Positions 51,250 through 59,706 of a stretch of 64,000 nucleotides of DNA are shown one piece after another. The translations under genes were made by a program, and so were the position numbers. The DNA is from Nisaea denitrificans DSM 18348 (GTDB lineage Bacteria > Pseudomonadota > Alphaproteobacteria > Thalassobaculales > Thalassobaculaceae): positions 1,922,001-1,986,000 of the forward strand of contig NZ_AUFM01000011.1 of the NCBI RefSeq assembly GCF_000426505.1, read 5' to 3'. The stretch's first letter is position 1. Every line of letters begins with the position of its first letter. The notes under the pieces were generated by a model. That model saw only the letters and a program-made list of their open reading frames with translations, searched no databases and had not been told where the DNA came from.

Positions 51250-51773
51250 CAGTCGTCCTCCCCTTTGAACAGAGCGGTCGAGTTTGCGATATAGCTCGGC
51301 GTCTGGCCGCGCAGGATGCCGATGAATTCATCGATCAGGGCAATGGTCAGGATCAACGAGCCTAGCGCCATGGCGGAGCGCGGAATCCAGAACGGAATGG
51401 CCAGCAGCCCCGGGCTGATATCGCCGAAAATGTATGAGAAATAAACGAGATCGCAGGCCCAGTAGGTGAGATACCCCATGGCCGCCGCACAGAAACCGAC
51501 GCCCCAGAGCTCTGTCAGCTTCGCCAGCGGGCCCTTGGCCAGACGGATCAGCAGCGTGACCCGGATATGGCCGTCATGCCGGAAGGTATAGGCGAGCCCG
51601 AGAAAGGTCGAAGCGGCCAGGCTGAAGCCGGCGCTTTCGGTTGAATCGATGGCAACCCCGAAGAACCGCCCGATGATCTGGGCCACGATGGTGAGCGAGA
51701 TCGCGACCAGGAAGAAGGCTGCGAGATAGCCGCTCCAGAGATAAAGGCCGTCCAGTAATCGTCGTGCCGCCAT
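51249..51773 (-). CDS. TRAP transporter small membrane subunit (DctQ)
   Basis: This 174-residue protein has four hydrophobic helices with the DctQ pattern (LLDGLYLWSGYLAAFFLVAI, shown in part, RHDGHIRVTLLIRLA, and PFWIPRSAMALGSLILTIALI). The GHIRV motif is typical of the small subunit. It bridges DctM and the binding protein and lies between them in the operon. Confidence 0.87.
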   Translation of the reverse strand: MAARRLLDGLYLWSGYLAAFFLVAISLTIVAQIIGRFFGVAIDSTESAGFSLAASTFLGLAYTFRHDGHIRVTLLIRLAKGPLAKLTELWGVGFCAAAMGYLTYWACDLVYFSYIFGDISPGLLAIPFWIPRSAMALGSLILTIALIDEFIGILRGQTPSYIANSTALFKGEDD

Positions 51774-51813
51774 GAGATGTCTCTCGGGGTTTTGTCAGGG
51801 GCCGGAAAAGGCA

Positions 51814-51840
51814 GCGGCCGCCCCGGATGGAGGCGGCCGC
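51814..51840 (-). terminator. Intercistronic hairpin between dctP and dctQ
   Basis: A perfect nine-base stem (GCGGCCGCC with GGCGGCCGC) lies in the gap between the binding-protein stop at 51852 and the dctQ start at 51773. As in the Liv operon at 14046, it probably lowers expression of the membrane subunits relative to the binding protein. Confidence 0.6.
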
Positions 51841-51851
51841 CGGTGTTGGGT

Positions 51852-52832
51852 TTATTGCAGGGCGAGGTAACGGTCGAGAACCGCGTTCGCTTCCGGGCTT
51901 GCGCCTTCACGCCAGCCTTTCATCATTTCGAGACCGATGGTCTTCATCTTGGCGGTAACTTCTTCCGGCGCCGTAGCAGCGGTCATGCCGTTATCCGTCA
52001 GCACCTTGATCTGGGCGGCGGTGGTTTCCGCGCTCATTTCCCAGGCCCGCAGCTCGGCTTTCTCGGCCGCAGCGAGCATGCCCGCCTGATCTTCCGGCGA
52101 CAGGGCAGCGAAATATTTCTCGCTCACGATGACGGCGTTCTTGGAGAAGATCGCACCGGCATAGGTGAAGTTGGAGGTGTTGTCCCATGCCTGGATGTCG
52201 ATACCGGTCTGCGGCGAGGTGAACAGTGCCTCGATCAGGCCGGTGGAGAAGGCCTGCGGGATTTCCGCGAACGGCAGGATGGTGGCGTCGAAGCCGAGCA
52301 TTTCACCCATCTTCTGGGTCGCCGTGGAATAGATCCGGAGCTTCTTGCCCTTGAAGTCGTCGACCTTGGTCACCGGGAATTTGGTGTAGAAGCCCTGGCC
52401 CGGCCACGGCTGGTAGAACAGCACCCGCAGGCCGGCCTTCTTGAAGATCGCATCGAAGTACCCCTTCTGCAGGTCCTTCAGCAGCCACGCGGAGGCATAG
52501 TCCGGAGCGATGAACGGCAGACCGGCGAGGATGTACATCGGATCTTCATTGCCGTAGACGCCGAGGCGAATTTCGCCGATCGGAATCTGGCCGCGCTGCA
52601 CCGAGGTCTTGATCGCGTCGAGCTTGATCAGGCTGTCATTGGAGTTGAGCTGGATATCGACCGAGGTGCCGGCTTTCACATCCTCGACGAACAATTTCAG
52701 GTTCTTGGTCAGGAAGTTGCTGTCCGGATAGCCGGACGCCATGATCCATTCCACCGCCTGCGCATTGCCGGCGGTCGCCAGCATTCCGGCGCCGACCGCG
52801 GCGGAAGCCAAGAGAGTCTTGAATTTACCCAT
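51852..52832 (-). CDS. TRAP transporter substrate-binding protein (DctP)
   Basis: This 326-residue protein has a signal peptide (LLASAAVGAGMLATAGNAQA) and a DctP-type fold (VEWIMASGYPDSNFLTKNLK, then KGKKLRIYSTATQKMGEMLG and PFAEIPQAFSTGLIEALFTS). The Arg that salt-bridges a carboxylate substrate in DctP proteins lies in the KLRIYST strand. So an organic acid such as hydroxybenzoate is plausible. It is the first gene of the TRAP unit, followed by a hairpin. Confidence 0.88.
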   Translation of the reverse strand: MGKFKTLLASAAVGAGMLATAGNAQAVEWIMASGYPDSNFLTKNLKLFVEDVKAGTSVDIQLNSNDSLIKLDAIKTSVQRGQIPIGEIRLGVYGNEDPMYILAGLPFIAPDYASAWLLKDLQKGYFDAIFKKAGLRVLFYQPWPGQGFYTKFPVTKVDDFKGKKLRIYSTATQKMGEMLGFDATILPFAEIPQAFSTGLIEALFTSPQTGIDIQAWDNTSNFTYAGAIFSKNAVIVSEKYFAALSPEDQAGMLAAAEKAELRAWEMSAETTAAQIKVLTDNGMTAATAPEEVTAKMKTIGLEMMKGWREGASPEANAVLDRYLALQ

Positions 52833-53072
52833 TTGCCACTCCTGTTCTTTGTTTAGAGCGGCAGAACACCGCCCTGGAAGGAAGAGAACGCCAAGGAAAC
52901 CAGCCCCTGTAGAAAGGGACGTCCAGTTCAGCGCCTGCCAGGAGATTGCAAGAAGAGGACCAGAACCGGTTCAGATTTTATTCTTTAAAATCATTAACTT
53001 CTGCATCTTACGCTCCTGTCTCCGCAACGTATTATGCTCAGATTCTAAGCATCCCGCATAAATTTGTGACCG

Positions 53073-54008
53073 CTAACCGGGCAGCAAGCCAGATTTACCG
53101 GAGCGGTCCTGCCATTCCGGCAAGCCCGAACGCGCCCGCCAATGCTTCGCGATTTCGTCGCGGCGGGCAATCCAGACGCCATCCAGCCCGCTCAAATGCT
53201 TCAGCACCTTGTCCAGCCCGCCAATCCGGCCCGGGCGGCCGATGATCCTGAGATGCAGACCGATGGTCATCATTTTCGGCGCCGATGCGCCCTCCGCCCA
53301 GAGCCAGTCGATGGCATCGATGCAGTATTTCGCGAAATCGTCGCCATAGGTGAAACCGCCGCCGCGCTGAAACCGCATGTCATTGGTATCGAAGGCATAG
53401 GGCAGAACCACATGCGCGTGCCCGTCGACTTCCTGCACGAAAGGCAGATCGTCGTTATAGGCGTCGCTGTCGTAGAGAAAGCCGCCCTCCTCGACCAGCA
53501 AACGTCTTGTGTTCGGGCTGGGGGCGGACCGGGTGTGCCAGCCGACCGGACGCACGCCTGCGGCGGCCTCGATCTCGGTCGCGCAGCGGGCAATGATCTC
53601 CCGTTCCTGCTGCTCGCTCATCCCGGCATGCCGCTCCCACAAATATGAGTGGCAGCCGATCTCGTGACCGCGCTCCGCCATGTCCCGCGCCATCCAGGGC
53701 GACAGGGTCAGGGCCCTGGCGCAGCAATTCATGTAGGCCTTCATGCCATAGCGGTCGAGCAGGTCCATGATGCGCCAGTAGCCGGCGCGCGTACCGTAAT
53801 CGAAATGCGTGTCCTTGCAGGGATCGGGCGCGCCCTCGACTTCCTCGACGATCTCGTAGACCGACTCGTTCCGCTCGTCGCCAAGGCTGACGGAGTATTC
53901 CGCGCCTTCCTCGACATTCACGACCAGCGAGACGGCAAGCCTTGCTCCACCCGGCCATTCCGGGTTCGGCGGGGTGTTGCCATAGCCGAGGAAATCGCGC
54001 CCGCTCAC
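53073..54008 (-). CDS. PuuE-like polysaccharide deacetylase family amidohydrolase (allantoinase-type)
   Basis: This 311-residue protein starts with RDFLGYGNTPPNPEWPGGAR followed by LAVSLVVNVEEGAEYS, the N-terminus of the PuuE (cofactor-independent allantoinase) group in the polysaccharide deacetylase fold. It also has FDYGTRAGYWRIMDLL, HEIGCHSYLW and GWHTRSAPSPNTRRLL. The group opens ureide rings. Start is the GTG at 54008, adjacent to the racemase-like gene stop, with GAGGA upstream. A longer frame is open but not family-like. It ends the hydantoin/ureide cluster, so it may hydrolyse an allantoin-like or related ring. Uricase is absent here. Confidence 0.82.
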   Translation of the reverse strand: MSGRDFLGYGNTPPNPEWPGGARLAVSLVVNVEEGAEYSVSLGDERNESVYEIVEEVEGAPDPCKDTHFDYGTRAGYWRIMDLLDRYGMKAYMNCCARALTLSPWMARDMAERGHEIGCHSYLWERHAGMSEQQEREIIARCATEIEAAAGVRPVGWHTRSAPSPNTRRLLVEEGGFLYDSDAYNDDLPFVQEVDGHAHVVLPYAFDTNDMRFQRGGGFTYGDDFAKYCIDAIDWLWAEGASAPKMMTIGLHLRIIGRPGRIGGLDKVLKHLSGLDGVWIARRDEIAKHWRARSGLPEWQDRSGKSGLLPG

Positions 54009-54009
54009 C

Positions 54010-54678
54010 TTACGCGTCCTCGCCAAGAATGAGCTTCCGCATCCGCCGCGCCGCCGCCGGAACCGGGCCGACGATCGGACAGGGAGGGTTGCTGGCGGCC
54101 AACGTCTTCGCGGCATCGGCCAGCGGACCACCACCGATCACCACCGCGTCCACATCGCCGCGCGCAACCGCCTCGTCGATCATCCCGCGCAGGGTTTCAA
54201 CCAGCGCGTCGGGCTGGCTCATAAGCACATAGGCGTCTGTCTTGGTGGTCAGCAGGGCAGAGAGCTTGTCCCCGACACCATAGCTGTTGGCGAGACCGGT
54301 AATCGCGTCGAAGAGGTTCGGCGTCGGCGCGACGATAGCGAAATTGCCATGCTCCGCCGCCTCCAGCATGCCGCACTCGGCGATACCGACGACCGGCACC
54401 GGCAGTTTGGCGCGCAATTCCTGCAGCGCCGGATCGCCAAAAGCCGCCACGATCACGCCATCCAGCGGATCGCGCCCGTTCTCGAATGCCTCGACCATCA
54501 GATCGGTCGCCAGTTTCAGGCCCGTATCGTCGGTAATGATGTCAGGAGCGCCGACATTCGTCATCTCCTCCACATACCAATCCGCCCCCAATTCCTCGCG
54601 GACGGCAACAGCCATGCGCTCCGTTACGTTTTGAGTGGCGTTCGGATTGATCAGAAGAATCTTGTGCTTGTGGGTCAT
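54010..54678 (-). CDS. Asp/Glu/hydantoin racemase-family protein without the two catalytic cysteines
   Basis: This 222-residue protein has the racemase N-terminus (KILLINPNATQNVTERM) and general fold. Hydantoin racemases use Cys76 and Cys181-type pairs in segments such as VIACFDDPGL and LLGCAGM. Here they read VIVAAFGDPAL and VVIGGGPL, so Ala79 and Gly183 occupy both positions, supported by the DNA. Cys102 in IAECGML is not at either site. It is likely inactive as a two-base racemase, or catalyses something else. It lies between hydantoinase (three-base gap) and the PuuE-like gene. Confidence 0.82.
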   Translation of the reverse strand: MTHKHKILLINPNATQNVTERMAVAVREELGADWYVEEMTNVGAPDIITDDTGLKLATDLMVEAFENGRDPLDGVIVAAFGDPALQELRAKLPVPVVGIAECGMLEAAEHGNFAIVAPTPNLFDAITGLANSYGVGDKLSALLTTKTDAYVLMSQPDALVETLRGMIDEAVARGDVDAVVIGGGPLADAAKTLAASNPPCPIVGPVPAAARRMRKLILGEDA

Positions 54679-54681
54679 GCT

Positions 54682-56103
54682 TTATCTCGGGGCAGCAAGG
54701 GGGGAACGGTCGCGGGAGAGGTGCTTGCCATAGCCTTTCCCGCCGACCAGCGTTTCTTCGTCAATCACGACCGCGCCGCGCAGGATCGTGATCACCGGCC
54801 AGCCGGTCACCTCCATCCCCTCATACGGCGTGTAATCGGCACCGTCGCGGGTCAAGGCCTCGGTGATGGTGACTTTGCGCTCCGGGTCCCAGATTGCGAT
54901 ATCGGCATCGGCACCGACCGCGATGCTGCCCTTGCGCGGATAAAGGCCATAGGTCTTTGCGTGATTGGTCGCGCTCAGGGCGACAAACTCGTTCAGCGTG
55001 ATCCTGCCTTTCGACACTCCTTCGGAAAACAGGATCGGCAACCGGGTCTGCACTCCCGGTATGCCGTTCGGCACCCAGCGGAAACTGGTGCGCCCCTTCG
55101 GGATCAGCTTGCCTTCCGGATCGTCATACCGGAACGGGCAATGGTCGGAGGAGAAAACGGAGAAGACGCCGGTCTGGATACCTTCCCAGCAGGCCACCTG
55201 GCTTTCCTTGTCCCGTGGCGGCGGCGAGCAGACATATTTCGCGCCTTCCATGTTGAGGCCGTCCATGTCCTGCTCGGTCAGGACCAGATATTGCGGGCAG
55301 GTCTCGCCATAGACCTTGAGTCCGCGCGATTGCGCCCGGCGGATCTCTTCCATTGCCTCCCGGTTAGAGACATGCACGATCATCACCGGGACATCGACCA
55401 GCTCGGCCAGGCTGATCGCCCGGTGCGTCGCTTCCCGCTCAACCACGATGGGACGGGATTTGCCGTGATAGAGCGGCGCCGTCTTGCCGGCCCGCTCCAG
55501 CCGCTCGGTCATGAAACGGATGGCGTCGTAATTCTCCGCATGCACCATGACCAGAGCGCCTGTTTCCCGGGCCGTCGCCATGACATCAAGGATTTCCTTG
55601 TCGTCCAGCTTCAGCCCCTCATAGGTCATGAAGACCTTGAAGCTGGTATAGCCGTCCTCCACCAGAGCCGGGAGTTCCTGGCCCAGAACCTGCTCGGTCG
55701 GATCGCTCAGGATCAGGTGAAAGCTGACATCGGTATAGCAGTTGCCATCGGCCAGCCCGTGATAGGCGGTCACCGCTTCACGCAGGCCCTTGCCGTTCTC
55801 CTGCAGGCAGAAAGGCATGATCGTGGTGTTGCCGCCGAAAGCCGCCGAACGGGTGGCGCTCTCGAAATCGTCGGCCATGACAATGCCCTCGCCGCTTGGC
55901 TGGGCTATATGCACGTGGCTGTCGATGCCGCCCGGCATGACCAGTTTGCCGGTAGCGTCGATCACACGGTCCGCCTCGCCGAGGTCAATTCCGAGTGTGG
56001 CGATGACCCCGTCACGAATGCCGACATCGCATTGCGTCGTATCGGATGCGGTAACCACAGTCCCGCCCTTGATGATCAGATCGTAGTGAGGCATCCGTGC
56101 CAT
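54682..56103 (-). CDS. D-Hydantoinase/dihydropyrimidinase
   Basis: This 473-residue amidohydrolase has a complete binuclear zinc site: His63 and His65 (DSHVH), carboxylated Lys156 (YTSFKVFMT), His188 (HAEN), His244 (HVSN) and Asp320 (SSDHCPF). It opens dihydropyrimidine or 5-substituted hydantoin rings to N-carbamoyl amino acids. It overlaps the carbamoylase gene by 28 bases from the ATG at 56103; the ATG three codons later gives a shorter overlap. Pairing with D-carbamoylase suggests a D-hydantoin pathway or a pyrimidine-like one. Confidence 0.92.
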   Translation of the reverse strand: MARMPHYDLIIKGGTVVTASDTTQCDVGIRDGVIATLGIDLGEADRVIDATGKLVMPGGIDSHVHIAQPSGEGIVMADDFESATRSAAFGGNTTIMPFCLQENGKGLREAVTAYHGLADGNCYTDVSFHLILSDPTEQVLGQELPALVEDGYTSFKVFMTYEGLKLDDKEILDVMATARETGALVMVHAENYDAIRFMTERLERAGKTAPLYHGKSRPIVVEREATHRAISLAELVDVPVMIVHVSNREAMEEIRRAQSRGLKVYGETCPQYLVLTEQDMDGLNMEGAKYVCSPPPRDKESQVACWEGIQTGVFSVFSSDHCPFRYDDPEGKLIPKGRTSFRWVPNGIPGVQTRLPILFSEGVSKGRITLNEFVALSATNHAKTYGLYPRKGSIAVGADADIAIWDPERKVTITEALTRDGADYTPYEGMEVTGWPVITILRGAVVIDEETLVGGKGYGKHLSRDRSPLAAPR

Positions 56104-57089
56104 CCCCTGCCTGTCGTTCTTGGGCGGTAGTCTTCCCGGGCCAGCGCCGGATCAATGCGCCGCGCCTCTTCCGGCGTGACACACCGTTTCGTCCCGGTGA
56201 TCAGTTTGTAGCTGTCCGGCTCCCGGTGCCGTTCGAAGGCGAAAACGCTTTCCCGGTAGGAGCGGCAGAGATCGAGATCGCAGTCCGCCGTAATCACCTC
56301 GTCGCCCTCGCCCGTCACCACGGCGATGGTCTCGCCGGTCGGGGCTATGATCTGGGTGCCGCCCATATGGTGCACGCCTTCTTCCATACCGGCCTTGGAG
56401 ACACCGATCACGAAACAGGCGTTCTGATAGGCGCCGGACTGCATCACCAAAGTGTTGTGATGCCAGGAGAGCCGGTCATGCTCCGGCGCCGGCGGGTTGT
56501 GGATCGGCGTGTTGAAGCCGAGCAAAACCATCTCGACGCCCTGCAATCCCATGACCCGGTAGGTCTCCGGCCAGCGCCGGTCGTTGCAGATGCACATGCC
56601 GATCCGGCCGGCGAAACCATCGAACACCCGAAAGCCGAGATTTCCCGGCTGGAAATAGCGTTTCTCCAGATGCTGGAAGGCCCGCCATGGCTCATGCTCG
56701 GGATGCCCGGGGAGATGGATCTTCCGGTATTTGCCAAGCAGTGTGCCGTCCGGGCCGACCAGTATGGAGGTATTGAAGCGCTCGCCCTTCGGGGTCAGCT
56801 CCGCATAGCCGATACTGAAACCGATGCCGAGCGCCTTCGCCTTCTCGAACAGGGGCGCGGTATCCGGCCCCGGCATTTCGCGCTCGTAGAAGCTGTCCAG
56901 CTCCGCATCGTCCTCGATATACCAGCGCGGAAAGAAGGTGGTCAGGGCCAGCTCCGGATAAACCACCAGATCGGCGCCACGCCTTGAGGCGGTTTCCATC
57001 ATCGCGATCAGCCGGTCCATCACGGCGGAGCGGCTATCCGATCGGTTCACCGGCCCCATCTGGGCGGCGGCAACGGTTACATTTCGCAT
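56076..57089 (-). CDS. N-carbamoyl-D-amino acid amidohydrolase
   Basis: This 337-residue nitrilase-superfamily protein has the triad Glu46 (VYPELAL), Lys123 (KYRKIHLPG) and Cys168 in MCICNDRRWPETYRVMG, the segment characteristic of Agrobacterium D-carbamoylase. NTPIHNPPAPEHD is also shared. It cleaves N-carbamoyl-D-amino acids to the D-amino acid, CO2 and ammonia. ATG at 57089 behind GGAGCGTGACC is chosen; the frame runs 32 codons upstream. It is the first gene of the minus-strand cluster. Confidence 0.92.
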   Translation of the reverse strand: MRNVTVAAAQMGPVNRSDSRSAVMDRLIAMMETASRRGADLVVYPELALTTFFPRWYIEDDAELDSFYEREMPGPDTAPLFEKAKALGIGFSIGYAELTPKGERFNTSILVGPDGTLLGKYRKIHLPGHPEHEPWRAFQHLEKRYFQPGNLGFRVFDGFAGRIGMCICNDRRWPETYRVMGLQGVEMVLLGFNTPIHNPPAPEHDRLSWHHNTLVMQSGAYQNACFVIGVSKAGMEEGVHHMGGTQIIAPTGETIAVVTGEGDEVITADCDLDLCRSYRESVFAFERHREPDSYKLITGTKRCVTPEEARRIDPALAREDYRPRTTGRGWHGCLTTI

Positions 57090-57620
57090 GGTCACGCTCC
57101 GGACTGGTTCGCGTGGGAGGAGTTCGTAACAGACCTGCAAGATACAGACCGTACCCGGCGACCTGAAGGAAACAAGCCGAAACAACCAGCAAGATCAGGC
57201 ATCACAGCTCGAAGAACCCGCCCCACATTTCACAATAAAATAAGAAAACCATGACCGACGGATGAGAAGTGCACATAAAAACGGCACCAACTCGGTTGCA
57301 TTGCACAAAATTTAGCAGGAAATTCGAATATTAATTGACGACAAAACCATCAACCCATTGAACTATAGGATTGATTTCCTTTGGTACAGGAATTGCGATG
57401 CTTGCTGTAGCGCAGCATCGCTCCGGCGATAGCTTATTGGTTGGCGTGCCACCCACTGTTGCGGCGATGCAATTGCATTCCTCGATAGTGCCGGTAGGCG
57501 CTACTTGATGTCTCTTCAAGGCACCCGAGGATCATCATCCTCCTTCTGTGCCTTACTTTGAATGCAAGCCGCTCCCGCAACATCGCCCCGTATCACGGGG
57601 TGCGAGGGGGCTTATGCGCC
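57090..57620. other. Long intergenic region between divergent hydantoin and ABC-deaminase units
   Basis: This region holds the two divergent promoters. Positions 57225-57370 are AT-rich. A 36-codon frame at 57398-57508 (plus) and a 62-codon TTG-start frame at 57331-57519 (minus) are weak and I do not call either as a gene. A CCCCGT/ACGGGG hairpin near 57586-57600 precedes the structured leader. Confidence 0.4.
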
Positions 57621-57678
57621 CTCTCTGCAGCGTTGGACCGAACCGAAAAATCGGCGGCCAGCGTCCAGCCACAGGGAG
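57621..57678 (+). ncRNA. Structured leader, candidate riboswitch (NMT1/xanthine-like setting)
   Basis: A seven-pair stem joins CTCTCTG (57621-57627) to CAGGGAG (57672-57678), with one wobble. Inside, CCG and CCGA (57638-57646) pair with TCGG and CGG (57651-57657) around an AAAA loop and a bulged AA. The 3' strand of the outer stem is the ribosome binding site (GGGAG) of the next start codon, at a normal distance. So folding would block translation. The gene set (NMT1-type binding protein, ATZ/TRZ deaminase) fits the published NMT1-motif/xanthine riboswitch class, but I cannot verify its consensus here. Confidence 0.45.
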
Positions 57679-57685
57679 TGCTAAA

Positions 57686-58756
57686 ATGTGTGAACGTCAC
57701 GGACACCTCGATCTGCCTGATTTCGAGGCCATAAGAATGGATCGGCGTAAATTCCTGAAATCGACGGCGGCGGGCGCTGCCGGGGTCATCACAATGGCGG
57801 CCGGCCCCGGCATGTTCGGGTCGGCGGCAATGGCTGCCGAAAGCTCGATCAAGTCGACACACGGATCGGGTTTCTGCAACCTCAACATGTTTCTGTCCCA
57901 CGCTGTGCAGACAGCAAAAGAAGACGGCCTGACCCTGAATTTCGTCAACACACCGACTTTTGCCGAACAAGTTACGTTCCTCGGCATCGGTCAGGTCGAT
58001 GTCGGCCTTATGCCCTATACCAGCTTCATGGCGCTCTACGATGCGGGCGCACCGGTGAAGGTCGTCGCAGGCGGCGGAATCGAAGGCTGCGTCATCGTCG
58101 CCCGTCCAGGCCTCGACAGTGCGGAAAAGCTGAAAGGCAAAACGCTTGCGACCTTCCAGCTCGATACGCTTGAGGTCATGCCCTACGACTGGCTGAAAAA
58201 GCACGGCGTCGACTTCAAGGACATCAATGTCCGTTACATGGGCTCCACTCCGGAAGCTGTCGAAGCCTTCAAGGCCGGTGCGGTCGACTGGATCTGCACA
58301 ATCGAGCCTTACGGTACGGCGCTTGTGAACGACGTTCCGGGTGCGGTGATGCTGTCCGACGGCACAGACATCTACGGCAAGGGCTACACGGACTGTGTGC
58401 TGGCAGCCCGGTCTCCGCTGATCGAGGAAAACCGGGAAGGCCTGAAAGCCCTGATCAAGGGCATGATGAAGGCCCAGCTCATGGCGGAAAGCGATCCGGC
58501 GGGCACGCTCGAGAAACTGGTCGGCACCTACTACAAGACCTCAATGGAGAACGCGAAGATCGCCATGGCAAAGCAGCCGGCCGTGGTCGATGCCCGGTCC
58601 CAGACCGACTTCATTCTCGACCGGACCGACAGTCTGGTGGAGATGGGCTACATCAAGAACAAGCCCGACCGCGCCGCAATCGACTGGACCCCGCTTGAAG
58701 AAGTCATTGCGGAGAATCCCGAGCTTTACGGCAAGCTCAAGCTGAAGGCGGCCTGA
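57686..58756 (+). CDS. ABC transporter substrate-binding protein, NMT1/THI5-SsuA type, Tat-exported
   Basis: This 356-residue protein has an RRKFLK twin-arginine motif (MDRRKFLKSTAAGAAG, beginning 17 residues in) and a hydrophobic stretch. The mature part is a type II binding protein of the NMT1/SsuA group (GIGQVDVGLMPYTSFMALYD; later VEAFKAGAVDWICTIEPYG). I choose ATG 57686 because AGGGAG lies eight bases before it; ATG 57737 would give a bare Tat signal. It sits behind the structured leader and two bases before the permease gene. The import substrate may be a purine, pyrimidine-like or other N-heterocycle. Confidence 0.8.
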   Translation: MCERHGHLDLPDFEAIRMDRRKFLKSTAAGAAGVITMAAGPGMFGSAAMAAESSIKSTHGSGFCNLNMFLSHAVQTAKEDGLTLNFVNTPTFAEQVTFLGIGQVDVGLMPYTSFMALYDAGAPVKVVAGGGIEGCVIVARPGLDSAEKLKGKTLATFQLDTLEVMPYDWLKKHGVDFKDINVRYMGSTPEAVEAFKAGAVDWICTIEPYGTALVNDVPGAVMLSDGTDIYGKGYTDCVLAARSPLIEENREGLKALIKGMMKAQLMAESDPAGTLEKLVGTYYKTSMENAKIAMAKQPAVVDARSQTDFILDRTDSLVEMGYIKNKPDRAAIDWTPLEEVIAENPELYGKLKLKAA

Positions 58757-58758
58757 TC

Positions 58759-59706
58759 ATGGCCTCGGTCTCAACTGACCGGACTCCGGTCAGCGGGACC
58801 GGCACAGTTGCCGGCGGACAAGACAGTCCGCCGGCGCTGGCCGGCTACACGCTGCCGGAGCCGCTTCGGGAGTTTCTGCCGAAAGTTGGCTGGACTCTCG
58901 TCTCCGTCGGCACATTCGCGGCGCTCTGGGAATTTCTCTGGTTCATCGGCTGGGCCGATCCCAAGTTGCTGCCACCGCCACATGTTTTCCTTGGCGCTTT
59001 CGCGGACCAGGCCAAGTTTTTCAACACCGCGCAACGCTGGGCGATCGGGGTATCCCCGGATGCAGGACCAACGCCCTGGCAGGCGGTGCTGATCACCGTC
59101 GTCTCCTCGGCCATGCGGGTATTCATAGGCATCACACTCGCCGCAATCCTTGCTCTTTCGCTTGGTGTCGCCATTCGCTACTGGATCGTGGTCGAGCGCC
59201 TCACACTGCCGACAGTCACTCTGCTGTCCCCGGTCTCTCCGATTGCATGGCTACCGGTTGCGATTTTTCTGTTCGGCATCGGCAATGCGCCGGCCATCTT
59301 CATGGTCGTGATCGCGCTCTTCTTCCATATGACGATCGCAACCATCAACCATATCGACGGCGTGAACCGGAACCTGATCAACGTCGCCCGCACCATGGGC
59401 GCGACAAAGGCGCAGATCTATCGCCGCGTGATCATCCCGGCAATCCTGCCAGGTGTGTTCGTCATCCTGCGGCTCAACCTGTTTGGCGCTTGGATGGTGG
59501 TGCTGATCGCCGAATCCACCGGTGTCGGCTACGGCCTCGGCCAGGTCATCATGCTAGCCCGCAACACATTCAACCCGTCGCTCGTTTTCTTCTGTATCGC
59601 GCTTATCGGCTTTCTTGGCTTTGCCACCGACTGGGCGATGCGAATGACACAGAAGCGGGTGCTTTACTGGGTCAATGATCCATCGGGGGTGCTTCGTGGT
59701 CTCTGA
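58759..59706 (+). CDS. ABC transporter permease, SsuC/TauC type
   Basis: This 315-residue protein has about six to seven hydrophobic helices and the BPD permease motif NLINVARTMGATKAQIYRRV (residues 210-229) contacting the ATPase. The pattern is that of nitrate/sulfonate/taurine-type importers. The 40-residue N-terminal extension is polar and cytoplasmic. It lies between the binding-protein (two-base gap) and ATPase (11-base overlap) genes. Confidence 0.87.
   Translation: MASVSTDRTPVSGTGTVAGGQDSPPALAGYTLPEPLREFLPKVGWTLVSVGTFAALWEFLWFIGWADPKLLPPPHVFLGAFADQAKFFNTAQRWAIGVSPDAGPTPWQAVLITVVSSAMRVFIGITLAAILALSLGVAIRYWIVVERLTLPTVTLLSPVSPIAWLPVAIFLFGIGNAPAIFMVVIALFFHMTIATINHIDGVNRNLINVARTMGATKAQIYRRVIIPAILPGVFVILRLNLFGAWMVVLIAESTGVGYGLGQVIMLARNTFNPSLVFFCIALIGFLGFATDWAMRMTQKRVLYWVNDPSGVLRGL

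Noticed and set aside
53034-53052. ATGCT...AGCAT inverted repeat upstream of dctP
   Set aside because: Five-base arms with a nine-base gap are too short to separate from chance, though the half resembles the MarR site at 49421.
57398-57508. Plus-strand 36-codon frame with AGGA before the ATG
   Set aside because: Short and without homology that I recognise; a leader peptide cannot be excluded but cannot be supported.
57331-57519. Minus-strand 62-codon frame with TTG start
   Set aside because: It looks slightly protein-like but has no ribosome site, no family and overlaps another weak frame; it could be a gene remnant.
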